Shown here in pieces: positions 26,699 to 35,643 of a DNA stretch of 64,000 bases. The stretch comes from Hyphomicrobiales bacterium. GTDB taxonomy: Bacteria > Pseudomonadota > Alphaproteobacteria > Rhizobiales > Aestuariivirgaceae. Position 1 is the stretch's first letter, and each line of letters begins with the position of its first letter. The stretch spans positions 62,001 to 126,000 of the forward strand of contig JANYLQ010000045.1 of the NCBI GenBank assembly GCA_025363755.1. Reading direction: 5' to 3'. The notes below the pieces were generated by a model, which was given only the letters and a program-made list of their open reading frames with translations, did no database searches and was not told the origin of the DNA. The translations under genes were made by a program, and so were the position numbers.

Positions 26699-27682
26699 TT
26701 ACTGACGCGTATCCACGTCGTTCTGCGTGACGGTGTAAGTCGCGGTGTAAGTTGCCGAGTCACCGGCCGAGAGGCTGTTGATCGTGTTGCCGGTGTGACT
26801 TGATGTGTTGCCGGCGTTGAATGCGACGAAGCTAGGAACCAACGCACCCGGAGTCCCATTATGGGTATCAGCAAGGTTGATATTGGTCACCGGCGTGTTG
26901 CCTGTATTCTTGACGGTGTAGGTGTAGGTAATCACGTCACCTGCAGCGGCATTGGTGGTTTTGCTGGCCACCTTTGTAACTTGAATGCTAGGTGCGATGT
27001 TGAGCTGGATGCTCTTCTTGTCGTTAGCCGTCACCGTCGTGGTCGTACTCTTGCCCACATTGTTATAGGTGGCAGAAGCAGTAGCTTTATCGTCAAGATA
27101 GCCATCCGGCTCTGCCACGCCTCTGGCGCTGATCGGCGGAATATTTGCCGTGCCACCGCCTGCTGATGCAATATCGCCTGCTACAATGGTATAGTTTGCC
27201 GTAAATTGAATTACATCGCCGGGGGCCAGCTTATCCCATAAGTTATCGGCGAGGTTTGTATCGGTTGATCCCCCGACAACTGTGACACCCGTTGGAGCAG
27301 CCACAACGACTGCGGCACCCACACCATCGTTTGCATCTGCCACGCCCACTGCATTGAGTGTCACGTTGCCAGTATTTTTGACAGTGAATGTATAAAGTAA
27401 CTTGTCACCTATATCGCCGAGACCAATGGGGGCAGCATCTGTGATGAAGCTAATGGTTTTAACAACCGTAAGTGCTGGTGCCGCGAGCACAACACCGACT
27501 TTTGCAGTATCAGTGCCGGTAACATCAACATTTGTCGGGCTTTTGCCTGTTGCCGTGACGGTGTTGTCGATCGTAGCGAATGCCGGCACGATTTGGAATG
27601 CCGCCAAGGCCAATGCGATAATGCTCGTCGAAAACTTTTTGAGCATTGAACGCAACTTTATGTCGTGCTTCAGATTACGCAT
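26699..27682 (-). CDS. Secreted DUF11 protein, two repeats
   Basis: A 327-residue exported protein. The signal peptide ends FQIVPAFA. The mature chain starts TIDNTVTATGKS, a segment matching the last strand of a DUF11 domain. Two DUF11 domains follow ([18 protein letters not shown] and [18 protein letters not shown]), and the chain stops at YTVTQNDVDTRQ, just before where that last strand would come. ATG 27682 is chosen for GGGGA about 8 bases upstream; an alternative ATG at 27724 overlaps the upstream stop but gives an over-long signal peptide. It is one of a paralogous set in this operon. Confidence 0.85.
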   Translation of the reverse strand: MRNLKHDIKLRSMLKKFSTSIIALALAAFQIVPAFATIDNTVTATGKSPTNVDVTGTDTAKVGVVLAAPALTVVKTISFITDAAPIGLGDIGDKLLYTFTVKNTGNVTLNAVGVADANDGVGAAVVVAAPTGVTVVGGSTDTNLADNLWDKLAPGDVIQFTANYTIVAGDIASAGGGTANIPPISARGVAEPDGYLDDKATASATYNNVGKSTTTTVTANDKKSIQLNIAPSIQVTKVASKTTNAAAGDVITYTYTVKNTGNTPVTNINLADTHNGTPGALVPSFVAFNAGNTSSHTGNTINSLSAGDSATYTATYTVTQNDVDTRQ

Positions 27683-27720
27683 TTCAGTATCCCCGGTCTT
27701 TCGTGTGTTGAGTTTGAAAA

Positions 27721-28248
27721 TCATTGCAGCGTGTCCACATCTGATTGCTTGACTGTGTAAGTTGCGGTGAAGGTGATTGTGTCGCCCGGTGCCAAGCTGC
27801 TCCACACTCCGTCACCGGAGGTCGCATCGCTTGAATCGTTCAGAGGCGGAACATCACTGGTGATCACTTCAGAGCCCGGCACTGGTGCAGCGCCAATGGC
27901 GTTGTGAACATCAGCGAGGCTAATATTCTTTAGCGAAACATTGCCCGTGTTCTTGACTGTGTAGGTGTAAGTAATGATTTGGCCCGCACTCAGATTTGTG
28001 GTCGGGCTTGCAGTTTTTGTAACCAGCATTGAAGGTGCAGCTGCGTTAACAGTCACACTCACTGAAGAGGATGGCGATAGAACAGGAGCTGATGCGTAAG
28101 TTCCTGATGCAGTCGCAACGTTATCGATTGCTGCGTGAGCAAGATTACCCTGCAGCACAACACCAAGTATAAACGCAGCCAAAACGGCTGAAGCCCGGCT
28201 CGCGTTGCCGGGCAGTTTTTGCTTCGATGTTGTGTGCGGGGCGATCAT
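27721..28248 (-). CDS. Secreted DUF11 protein, one repeat
   Basis: A 175-residue exported protein and the smallest complete member of the set. The signal peptide ends VLQGNLAHA. The mature chain begins [16 protein letters not shown], then has a Ser-rich strand, one DUF11 domain ([19 protein letters not shown], ending [16 protein letters not shown]), and terminates KQSDVDTLQ. Start and stop are offset by one strand relative to a normal DUF11 domain. ATG 28248 has a GGGAAA ribosome site; an in-frame TTG at 28266 is possible. It sits 48 bases after the preceding DUF11 gene, with a hairpin between them. Confidence 0.83.
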   Translation of the reverse strand: MIAPHTTSKQKLPGNASRASAVLAAFILGVVLQGNLAHAAIDNVATASGTYASAPVLSPSSSVSVTVNAAAPSMLVTKTASPTTNLSAGQIITYTYTVKNTGNVSLKNISLADVHNAIGAAPVPGSEVITSDVPPLNDSSDATSGDGVWSSLAPGDTITFTATYTVKQSDVDTLQ

Positions 28249-28281
28249 TGATATTTTCCCGCGCAACGTTGTGACATCGCG

Positions 28282-28296
28282 CGAGATTGGATCTCG
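28282..28296 (-). other. Hairpin directly after a DUF11 gene stop codon
   Basis: CGAGAT (28282-28287) and ATCTCG (28291-28296) pair perfectly around TGG. The stem touches the TAA of the 325-residue DUF11 gene. It may stabilise that message or set relative subunit levels. Confidence 0.5.
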
Positions 28297-29274
28297 TTAA
28301 CCAGCGTCGAACTCGGTCTGTGTGACCGTGTGTGTGTATTTGAAGATGACGGTGGCACCCGGTGCCAATGTCGTCCAAATACCGTCGCCTGCAGTCGTGT
28401 CGGTTGAAGCACCAGCACCCAACGGGCCTGCTATGCCACCACCCGCACCACCAAGTGGAGCAACTTGTTCGAGCATTGCTGACTGTGGTGCGATGGCTGA
28501 ACCTTCATGAATATCGCTGATCTTCACGCCGGTGATTGGCACGTTGCCGTTGTTGGTCACGGTGTAAGTGTATGTGACCGTGTTGCCGACGGACACTGGG
28601 CCAGGCGTGCTCGATGACTTGACGATAGACAGCGATGGGCCAGGCGCAATGATTGCGGTTGCCGTTGCTGGCGTCGATGAGTTGACCGTTGCGTTGCTTG
28701 GTGATTTACCTGTTGCATTGGCAGAGTTAGCGACAAGTGGCGATGAACCGGCACCACGGTAAGCATCAAGCGCTGACAAGGTATAGACAGCAGTATAAGT
28801 TTGCTGTGCGCCCGGTGCCAAGGTGATTGGGAGCGTATTTGAAGGCGTTGTTGGTACAAACGCACCCAACGATAATGTGCCTGCTGTGCCGTTAAATGTT
28901 GGCCCCGTGTCAACGGGCAACACGTTTGTCAATGTTACGTTACCATTGTTTTTAACAACATAAGTAAACGTAATCGTATCACCAGCATCCGTAACTAAAC
29001 CGTTCGGGCCAAATGTTGTTGTTGGCACGCCCGCCGACTTTGATAGTGCTTGTATCGACGGAGCAGCCGCCGCGACTGTTACGGTGACTGGCGAAAAGTT
29101 AGAAAGAACTCCTGCAGCATTGTATGTACCAGAAGCTTGGGCCGTGTTGTCGATGGTAGCCAACGCAGGTGTAACTTGCGAAAGCAATACACCAAAAGCC
29201 ATTGTTGACGAGCCTACCCGCTTTAGAATGTTTCGCTTCTTCGGCGTTTGGCCAGTGTCTATTTCATATTCCAT
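28297..29274 (-). CDS. Secreted DUF11 protein, two repeats
   Basis: A 325-residue exported protein. After the signal peptide (LLSQVTPALA) the chain begins TIDNTAQASGTYNAAGV. Two DUF11 domains follow (ITFTYVVKNNGNVTLTNV and VTYTYTVTNNGNVPITGV), with a Pro/Gly-rich stretch GGAGGGIAGPLGAG in the second. It ends THTVTQTEFDAG, the same relative stopping point as its paralogs. ATG 29274 is preceded by CGGAG at a good distance. Family function is not established; DUF11 domains occur in cell-surface and adhesin-like proteins. Confidence 0.85.
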   Translation of the reverse strand: MEYEIDTGQTPKKRNILKRVGSSTMAFGVLLSQVTPALATIDNTAQASGTYNAAGVLSNFSPVTVTVAAAAPSIQALSKSAGVPTTTFGPNGLVTDAGDTITFTYVVKNNGNVTLTNVLPVDTGPTFNGTAGTLSLGAFVPTTPSNTLPITLAPGAQQTYTAVYTLSALDAYRGAGSSPLVANSANATGKSPSNATVNSSTPATATAIIAPGPSLSIVKSSSTPGPVSVGNTVTYTYTVTNNGNVPITGVKISDIHEGSAIAPQSAMLEQVAPLGGAGGGIAGPLGAGASTDTTAGDGIWTTLAPGATVIFKYTHTVTQTEFDAG

Positions 29275-29395
29275 TTTAGTCTCCGTTAATTTCAGTTGAA
29301 GTGATTGTTGATTAGGGTTCAAAAGATGTTAGGTCCGGCACGCGGTCGCCTTCGGTGCCTTCGCCATCGGTCATGTTGGAATTTATGGATGCGGC

Positions 29396-29632
29396 TCATT
29401 GGAGAGGATCCACGTCCTGTTGGACCACCGTGTAAGGCGAGGTGAGACGGGCAAAATTCGCGTTAAAGCGCGTGAAAGTGTAAGTGTCAGCAAGATCGGA
29501 AAATGTGGCGGCGGCAAATGCACCAGAATTTTGAACAAGAATCATCATCACCGAAATGATGACAAATAAAACAACTCTACCTAAGGTTGTTTTAATCTCC
29601 GAATCTCCGTCTGCGATAAAGTCGCATTTCAA
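29396..29632 (-). CDS. Very short secreted paralog with only the DUF11 chain ends (possibly decayed)
   Basis: A 78-residue reading frame, first of the DUF11 operon. A membrane/signal segment (VVLFVIISVMMILVQ, cut after SGAFA) leaves only about 38 residues: ATFSDLADTYTF, a short middle, then SPYTVVQQDVDPLQ. The end matches its larger neighbours ([18 protein letters not shown]), but the Ig-like core is missing. The start is uncertain: TTG 29632 has GGA upstream. The sequence CGGAGATTAAAACAACC closely resembles the start region of the next DUF11 gene (CGGAGACTAAAATGGAA), with ACA where ATG should be. It may be a minimal capping subunit or a remnant. Confidence 0.5.
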   Translation of the reverse strand: MKCDFIADGDSEIKTTLGRVVLFVIISVMMILVQNSGAFAAATFSDLADTYTFTRFNANFARLTSPYTVVQQDVDPLQ

Positions 29633-29951
29633 ATTTAATCCACTGATTTTTTACAAATTTGACGCAAAACGCGGTATTTACGGCATTTGATTTGGGCTGA
29701 AATTATGGGTTCAGAACAATCACCTGCAACGACCTAAAAACACTCACTCCAAGACACAACCTGTAAGAGCACCTAAACCAATCGTTAAGAAAAAGAACTA
29801 AGCTGGGGCCGTTAAAAATTGGTTAATTGCTTGTGTTGAAATGATTAATTTCAGATTTTCTGAGCAGTAGATAAAATTGGAAAAAGCCGTTCAATGCTGG
29901 CGGTCGCTACGGGGCGATGGAAAATTATGAACATCCTGTGCCGCTACGGGA
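29633..29951. other. Intergenic region between the DUF11 operon and tRNA-His
   Basis: I see no gene in these 319 bases. The DUF11 operon promoter should lie here. The part next to the operon is A/T-rich, but I could not find a convincing -35/-10 pair. Near the tRNA end a short imperfect direct repeat occurs (CGCTACGGGGCGATGG at about 29908 and CGCTACGGGATGGTA at about 29943). Confidence 0.4.
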
Positions 29952-30028
29952 TGGTACCACCACCCCGGCTCGAACGGGGGACCTCTAGATCCACAATCTA
30001 GCGCTCTAACCAACTGAGCTATGGCGGC
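29952..30028 (-). tRNA. tRNA-His (anticodon GTG), lacking encoded G-1
   Basis: A full cloverleaf on the minus strand. The acceptor GCCGCCA pairs with TGGTGGT, the D-arm is GCTCAGTTGGTTAGAGC, the anticodon stem CTAGA/TCTAG holds loop TTGTGGA with GTG, and the T-arm is CCCCG-TTCGAGC-CGGGG. CCA is encoded (29954-29952). The discriminator is A73 and the first pair is G1-U72. The base before G1 is U, not the G-1 found in almost all tRNA-His. Loss of G-1 with A73 and U72 is established for a large alphaproteobacterial group. Confidence 0.95.
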
Positions 30029-30224
30029 ATCCAAGTACCGCTCTAGCGCCAGCTGTTGGGAAATTCAACTCGTAATCGGCGTCGTTAAGCAAAATGTTGC
30101 GTCGCAACCAAATTTTATTAAGATTAAAGCAATTTGCCAGCTTAAATCCTTAAGGAAAGGTGGACGCGAAGCCTAAAAATTGATTAGTTTGGTTTATAAT
30201 TTGTAAACAAGAGATTTTAAGACT

Positions 30225-32657
30225 TTGACGGGGCTTGTGATCCAAACGCTCGAAGACCTCCGCAAATCAGCCGACGCTGCTTGGCTGTGGGACGGCATGC
30301 GCGGTCGGCTTGTTTGGGCCAATACGGCGGGCATTGCGGCTTTTGATGGTCAATCGGTTTTTGATTTGATTGACCGGGTGTTTGACCCGCTTGAGGCTGG
30401 TATTGCTGAGATTGGCACGCTCACAAAAACGCTGAAACGCGACGAAATCAAACCTGCATTGCTTGAATTTCCGTCGACAGGCCGTGCGGAAGCCTTCGAA
30501 TGCCATTGCTGGCTGCATACGTTAGCTGATGGCAGACCGGGGCTTTTGGTCGTTTCGCCCGCTCGTCGCAAACGACATTCTGCACCGGATGAGTTGTTTA
30601 TCCAATTGCCTGTTGCGGGAGTTTTGCTTTCCAAAGACGGAATGATTGCAGATGCAAATGCCATGGCCGCAGCGTTGTTTGATACGGCTAAACATCACAG
30701 CTTAGCTGATATTTTGGGCGATGCGGACCGCGCCGAGAAAATTTTGGGCCGCCTGCAAGCAACGAATTTGGTGAGTGCTATAGAAACATTCGATGGCCTC
30801 TACGGAAAACGTGAGGCTCGCCTCACGCTGCGCCGTCTTGCGGGCGATCAAGAACCTTTTGCCGTTTTGGTGATGGATGACATTACGGAACGCCGCAATA
30901 TGGAACGTCAACTGACCGAGGTGCCTCGTGCGGCAGAGCCCGTAAAGCTTGCTCAGAACGACACACAAGCCTTTGAGGCCTTAGCGCGCAGCCTGAATGA
31001 TGCCATTGCCAATTCTGAGGAAAGGCCAGCGCTTAAAAAAGCAAAAGCTGAACCGGTTTTACCGAAGCCTGAACCAGGCAATACCACACCATTATCTCCT
31101 GCAGCCCAGCCGCCGCGCGCCATTGTGAAGGCTTTAGAGGGTTCAGGTGCAGCCTTAATTATTGCTCAAGACGGACAGCCCGTTTATGCATCGCAGAAGG
31201 TTTTGCAATTGCTGGGCTTGAAATTTTCGTCTGAGTTATTTCAAAATAAAAACTTGCTTAAAAAAATCTTTGACTCGCATCTGTCAAATTGCGTTTTTGA
31301 ATTAGAAACTCCGGAAATGCAGAAAATGAATTTTGCAGTTTCGACCAGCAGCATCCCTTGGATAAATGGGCCAGCCCGCCAGTTCATATTAAGTGTTGCA
31401 AAGCCTGCAGAAAAAATTACGCCCACTGTGATCGTAAATGAAATTTCTGTGCCGGAGGTGCCAATTGCTTTTGTCGAAGCAGTACCTACTCCAAGTGTTC
31501 AAATTGCTCCGGCTGACAACCCTGATCATTCAAGCCAAGTTGCCGAAGATGAACTCAATAGTATTCTTGATATCGCTTCAGACGGAATCGTAACACTTGA
31601 CAAGAGTGGAGCAATATTAAACTTTAGCGCGGGGGCTGAATCTCTTTTTGGTTATCGCAGTGCCGAAGTGAAGGCCAGGCCGCTGGCCGATTATTTCACA
31701 AGTGATAGTCGCAAAATTTTACAGCAGTATTTTGCAGGGCTGCATGGGCCGGGCCTTGGCGCAGTTTTTAATGATGGCCGTGAGGTGATGGCCGTTGTCA
31801 AGCAGGGCGGGATTGTGCCTTTGTTTTTAACAATTGGTAAATTGCAAAATCATAAATCTGCGGCTGCGTTTTGCGCGGTGATGCGCGATATCACAAATTG
31901 GAAGCGCACCGAGAAGGAATTGCGCGAGGCCAAAGAAAGTGCTGAAGCTGCGTCTAAACAAAAATCAGAATTTCTGGCCCGTATTTCACACGAACTTCGC
32001 ACGCCTTTGAACGCCATCATGGGCTTTTCGGATGTGATGCGACTTGGCCAATTTGGCGACATTAAAAATGACAAATATCGCGGCTATGTGAATGATATTC
32101 ATGCCAGTGGCAGCCACTTGCTGGCATTGATCAATGATCTGCTCGATCTTTCCAAAATTGAAGCTGGAAAGATGGAACTAAACTTTACGGCTGTGAATGT
32201 GGCTGAATGTGCCGACCATGCCATCAAGCTGTTGCAAGAAACAGCAACACGCGGGCGGGTCTTGGTGCGGAAATCTTTCCCTGATAAATTGCCGCGGGTG
32301 GTTGCTGATTTGCGCGCCATGCGCCAAGTGTTCTTGAACCTGTTATCGAATGCCATCAAGTTTACAGACCCCGGCGGACAGGTGATAATTTCGGCTAGTG
32401 TTGCAGCTTCGGGTGAGTTGACTGTGAAACTCAAAGACACGGGCATTGGAATGAATGCCGCCCAAATTTTGGATGCTCTTGAACCGTTTAAGCGCGTTGA
32501 AACAGCAGGCCGCGAAACCCAGGGAACAGGCCTCGGACTGCCGCTCACCAAGGCATTAGTGGAAGCCAACCGCGCAAAATTCGAACTGAGCAGCGAACAG
32601 GGCCAGGGCACGCTGATTGAGATTACATTTCCAACTACCCGCGTTCTGGCAGAATAG
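30225..32657 (+). CDS. Multi-PAS sensor histidine kinase (PdhS/PleC-like)
   Basis: An 810-residue protein with no signal peptide or membrane span, so probably cytoplasmic. About four PAS-like regions are visible: residues 1-115, about 125-225 ending MDDITERRNMERQL, about 300-395, and a clear one at 442-555 (ILDIASDGIVTLDKSGAIL). The kinase core has His589 in SHELRTPLNAIMGFSDVM, N-box NLLSNAIKFTD, G1 DTGIGMN and G2 GTGLGLPLTKALVE. The HisKA sequence resembles the PleC/PdhS/DivJ class controlling DivK in cell-cycle signalling, but the partner is not encoded here. The start is probably TTG 30225; GTG 30237 is possible. Confidence 0.87.
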   Translation: MTGLVIQTLEDLRKSADAAWLWDGMRGRLVWANTAGIAAFDGQSVFDLIDRVFDPLEAGIAEIGTLTKTLKRDEIKPALLEFPSTGRAEAFECHCWLHTLADGRPGLLVVSPARRKRHSAPDELFIQLPVAGVLLSKDGMIADANAMAAALFDTAKHHSLADILGDADRAEKILGRLQATNLVSAIETFDGLYGKREARLTLRRLAGDQEPFAVLVMDDITERRNMERQLTEVPRAAEPVKLAQNDTQAFEALARSLNDAIANSEERPALKKAKAEPVLPKPEPGNTTPLSPAAQPPRAIVKALEGSGAALIIAQDGQPVYASQKVLQLLGLKFSSELFQNKNLLKKIFDSHLSNCVFELETPEMQKMNFAVSTSSIPWINGPARQFILSVAKPAEKITPTVIVNEISVPEVPIAFVEAVPTPSVQIAPADNPDHSSQVAEDELNSILDIASDGIVTLDKSGAILNFSAGAESLFGYRSAEVKARPLADYFTSDSRKILQQYFAGLHGPGLGAVFNDGREVMAVVKQGGIVPLFLTIGKLQNHKSAAAFCAVMRDITNWKRTEKELREAKESAEAASKQKSEFLARISHELRTPLNAIMGFSDVMRLGQFGDIKNDKYRGYVNDIHASGSHLLALINDLLDLSKIEAGKMELNFTAVNVAECADHAIKLLQETATRGRVLVRKSFPDKLPRVVADLRAMRQVFLNLLSNAIKFTDPGGQVIISASVAASGELTVKLKDTGIGMNAAQILDALEPFKRVETAGRETQGTGLGLPLTKALVEANRAKFELSSEQGQGTLIEITFPTTRVLAE

Positions 32658-32715
32658 TTGACTTGTGATTTACTGATTCATGAAAATGCCGCAAGTTCGA
32701 TTATAAGGCACACGC

Positions 32716-34410
32716 ATGAACCGCATTTTAAGTTACATCTTCTTCAGTTTCGTATTGGTCTTTTTGACTTTTGCCATTTGGCTTTTTGTGTTTTTGCCAA
32801 TGATTTTGGAAAAGCGAGCACAAGGTGCAATCCTCAATCGTACCGGAAACTTGCTCAGTGTTTCAGGGGGCCATTCATTGCAATTTTCACCACATTTTGG
32901 AATTGCCCTCTATGATGTGAGTTGGGGAAATGTGGTCACTGCAAAAAAGCTGACATTCCCGATTACGTTCATGCAAATTCTAGGTTGGCAGTCGTCGTCA
33001 AATAATTTCGAACTTGAAAAACCCCTCTTCAATGTCGGTGTGGATGGTCAAGGGCGTTCAAAAATTGGGTTTCCTCAATTTGGTTCGGGCGCAAAAACGA
33101 ATGCAAATGAGCCGCTGCCTGCACCACTTCATGTCACCGTGAAAGAAGGCGTCATTCACTACCAAAATGATGCAAGCGGCCAAGCTTTCAGTCTGACTGC
33201 AATGGATGGTGTGATTGACGTTGATGCAGGAGATGAAATTATCTTCAAGGCGGCTGGTCTATTGGCCCAACAACGTGTTCATTTTTCCGGCGATTTGAAA
33301 TCACTGCCCCGCGCCTTTGGCGAAGGCTCACCTTTTGATTTTAACCTGGAGGGTGCGGGCGCGTCATTTGGTTTTACGGGTCGGCTTGTTGCTGCCAGGG
33401 GTATTGATCTAGCTGGCATAGGAACTGTCGAGACTGCTGATGCAGCAAGATTACTCGAGTGGTTGGGTGCTGATCTTAAAGGCATACAAACAAAGCTACC
33501 CCTATCGATCGCCGCAGGTATTGAATCTGAAAGTTCAATTTTCTTACTCAAGAAAGCAGATATTCGCTTTGCCAGAATGCAAGCGCAAGGCGATGTTTCA
33601 TTTTCGAATGCCGGGGTCAGGCCCAATATCACCCTTGATCTCAAAGTTGATGATTTGAACACCAATCTCTATGCGCCTGCTGCAGAAAACATCGTGCCGA
33701 ATGGAAGTTGGAATGATAAGTCGTTTGACTTCACTGATATCAACGCATTTGATGCCCAGTTTCGATTGACCGCGAATAGATTGCAGTATGGTGCATTCTC
33801 GGTCGGCCCTGCGGAGATTGAAGGGCAGTTGAAAGACAGCATATTGAATGTAAAAATTACAAACGTGGATATCGGTAATTTTGATGTGAACTTAGATGCC
33901 CATCAATCACCACCCATTCTGGATTTGAATTTTGCTCTGGCTCTGCCAAGGGCCGAGACCTTCATGTCAAGTTCAATGCATATGAACTGGCTGGCGGGGC
34001 CACTCAACATGAAGGGAACGCTCAACGCAATTGGTGCAAGCCCCTCTGCTATGATTGGAACACTGAAGGGAAATGTCGAAGCGCTATCCGAAGCCGCCGC
34101 ATTAAATGGCGTTGACATAGCCAAGTTTGGAGCACATGTGCTGGCAGAGCCTGTCGATGGTTGGGAGGGGGAAACGACCAATCCCATGGCATTCAAAACC
34201 AAGTTTACTGTTGATGATGGTGTGGCAAGCGTTGAAAGCGCCAGTTTGACGGCACCTGGAATTAAGGCCGCAGTGACAGGCGAATTTGATATTTTGAGAC
34301 AGGCTTTGAATTTGGTTGCGAACATGAATCTTGGACGCATTGATGGTAATCCTGCGAAGATCAAAATTGATGGGGCATGGGCCAAGCCTCATTTTGTATT
34401 GGTGAAATAG
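32716..34410 (+). CDS. AsmA family protein
   Basis: A 564-residue protein with one N-terminal membrane span (FFSFVLVFLTFAIWLFVFL) and a long beta-rich body, as in the AsmA/TamB-like group linked to envelope lipid transport. The N-terminal AsmA-type segment includes HSLQFSPHFGIALYDVSWGN; the C-terminal AsmA_2-like part includes FTVDDGVASVESASLTAPG and GRIDGNPAKIKIDGAWAKP. It follows the histidine kinase by 58 bases on the same strand, so the two may share a transcript. Substrate and partners cannot be read from the sequence. Confidence 0.8.
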   Translation: MNRILSYIFFSFVLVFLTFAIWLFVFLPMILEKRAQGAILNRTGNLLSVSGGHSLQFSPHFGIALYDVSWGNVVTAKKLTFPITFMQILGWQSSSNNFELEKPLFNVGVDGQGRSKIGFPQFGSGAKTNANEPLPAPLHVTVKEGVIHYQNDASGQAFSLTAMDGVIDVDAGDEIIFKAAGLLAQQRVHFSGDLKSLPRAFGEGSPFDFNLEGAGASFGFTGRLVAARGIDLAGIGTVETADAARLLEWLGADLKGIQTKLPLSIAAGIESESSIFLLKKADIRFARMQAQGDVSFSNAGVRPNITLDLKVDDLNTNLYAPAAENIVPNGSWNDKSFDFTDINAFDAQFRLTANRLQYGAFSVGPAEIEGQLKDSILNVKITNVDIGNFDVNLDAHQSPPILDLNFALALPRAETFMSSSMHMNWLAGPLNMKGTLNAIGASPSAMIGTLKGNVEALSEAAALNGVDIAKFGAHVLAEPVDGWEGETTNPMAFKTKFTVDDGVASVESASLTAPGIKAAVTGEFDILRQALNLVANMNLGRIDGNPAKIKIDGAWAKPHFVLVK

Positions 34411-34450
34411 CGGCATTGATCAAGCACCTAATTCGGCGCAAATTGCATAA

Positions 34451-34897
34451 ATGATTATTGTTCAGGAACACGCCTTTGATGTGGGGCAAGAATATGCGCG
34501 GCTGAAGGCGAGCCGGGCTGATATTGGTGCCACTGCGATGTTTGTTGGCAGCGTTCGTGATCGGTCGGACGGGCAGAATGTTACTACGATGACTCTTGAA
34601 CATTATCCCGGCATGACTGAAAAAGCGCTCGCCGAAATTGAAACTCAGGCCCGCGAACGCTGGCCGATTTCTGATTGTTTGATCATCCACCGCTTTGGCA
34701 AATTGCTGCCCGCTGACGATATCGTTTTGGTGATCACGTGTTCAGCGCACCGCGAAGCCGCGTTTCAATCATGTGAATTTTTGATGGATTGGCTGAAAAC
34801 CAAAGCGCCCTTCTGGAAGTTGGAAGACGACGGCAGAAATGCACATTGGGTTGACGCAAAGCTGAGCGACGACCAGGCAACAGAAAGATGGAAATAG
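34451..34897 (+). CDS. moaE: Molybdopterin synthase catalytic subunit
   Basis: A 148-residue enzyme that adds two sulfurs to cPMP to make molybdopterin, using the thiocarboxylate of MoaD. Family marks are GATAMFVGSVRDRSDG, LEHYPGMTEKAL, IHRFGKLLPADDIVLV and the active-site Lys region WLKTKAPFWKLE. Length is normal. No moaD or other molybdenum cofactor gene is seen in the window, so the small subunit must be encoded elsewhere. It converges with the racemase gene, with only 5 bases between stops. Confidence 0.94.
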   Translation: MIIVQEHAFDVGQEYARLKASRADIGATAMFVGSVRDRSDGQNVTTMTLEHYPGMTEKALAEIETQARERWPISDCLIIHRFGKLLPADDIVLVITCSAHREAAFQSCEFLMDWLKTKAPFWKLEDDGRNAHWVDAKLSDDQATERWK

Positions 34898-34902
34898 AGC
34901 GG

Positions 34903-35640
34903 CTATTTCTTGGGTGCAAACCCAGCAAACGTACCACTATAGACCTTGGGGAGGGGCGAAGCGTAGCCGCCTCGTTTTGAGGTTTTGATATTCATACGGT
35001 AAAGCATTTCGATGAGGCCCACCGCTGCAGCAACACCATCAATCACGGGCAGTTCATGTTGATCTGAAAGTGCCCTTGCCAAATCTGCCATTCCGGCACA
35101 GCCGAGCACAATAGCTTCAGCGCGGTCGTGAGTTTTGGCTAATTCGATCTCGGCGGAGATTTTGCTGCGCGCATCAGATTTTGGATCTTCCAAGGAAAGC
35201 ACCGCAACTTCAGATGCACGCACTTTGGCGCAGCGCGCAGAAAGGCCGTAACGCACGAGATTATGTTCGATGGCCGGGATTGACCTGCCGAGTGTCGTAA
35301 TGACAGAGAATTTTCCGGCAACCAAGCTTGCAGCGTGGAAGGCTGCTTCGCCAATGCCGATGACGGGAGCTGATGCCAAGCTTCGTGCGGCGTCTAATCC
35401 TGTGTCGTCAAAACATGCGATGATGTGACCAGCCACGCCACGTTTTTCGGCTTCAGCGATGCGGGCCAACATGCCCGGAACGGAAAATGCTTCATCATAA
35501 TAACCTTCAATGGAGACTGGGCCCATTTCGGGTTGGGTTGCGAAAATCTCGGCGCCCTGATTTGCGACAGCTTTTGCGGCAGCGGCAATTTTGTCCGTCA
35601 TGGCTTGTGTTGTATTGGGGTTTACGACATGGATGAGCAT
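34903..35640 (-). CDS. Asp/Glu/hydantoin racemase family protein
   Basis: A 245-residue cofactor-independent racemase. It has the two-Cys mechanism pattern: Cys76 in IIACFDDTGLDAA and Cys181 in VLGCAGMADLA. VVNPNTTQAMT at the N-terminus matches hydantoin racemase. The gene starts 4 bases after the stop of a permease gene and ends a PotABCD-like ABC operon, so the transported compound may be an amino acid, hydantoin or related ureide that is then racemised. The real substrate is not known. Confidence 0.85.
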   Translation of the reverse strand: MLIHVVNPNTTQAMTDKIAAAAKAVANQGAEIFATQPEMGPVSIEGYYDEAFSVPGMLARIAEAEKRGVAGHIIACFDDTGLDAARSLASAPVIGIGEAAFHAASLVAGKFSVITTLGRSIPAIEHNLVRYGLSARCAKVRASEVAVLSLEDPKSDARSKISAEIELAKTHDRAEAIVLGCAGMADLARALSDQHELPVIDGVAAAVGLIEMLYRMNIKTSKRGGYASPLPKVYSGTFAGFAPKK

Positions 35641-35643
35641 ATC

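Noticed and set aside
26699-29274. The small DUF11 genes as pieces of one gene broken by frameshifts
   Set aside because: Each has its own signal peptide and gap, and two have clear ribosome sites. Their chain ends fall at the same structural point, which random breakage would not give.
29312-29374. 20-codon frame (ATG 29374) between the mini-paralog and the next DUF11 gene
   Set aside because: No ribosome site and no family pattern. Too short to support without expression data.
22013-29632. CRISPR-like array because of regular repeats
   Set aside because: The periodicity comes from protein repeats of about 100 codons with diverged DNA. No short identical repeats with unique spacers exist.
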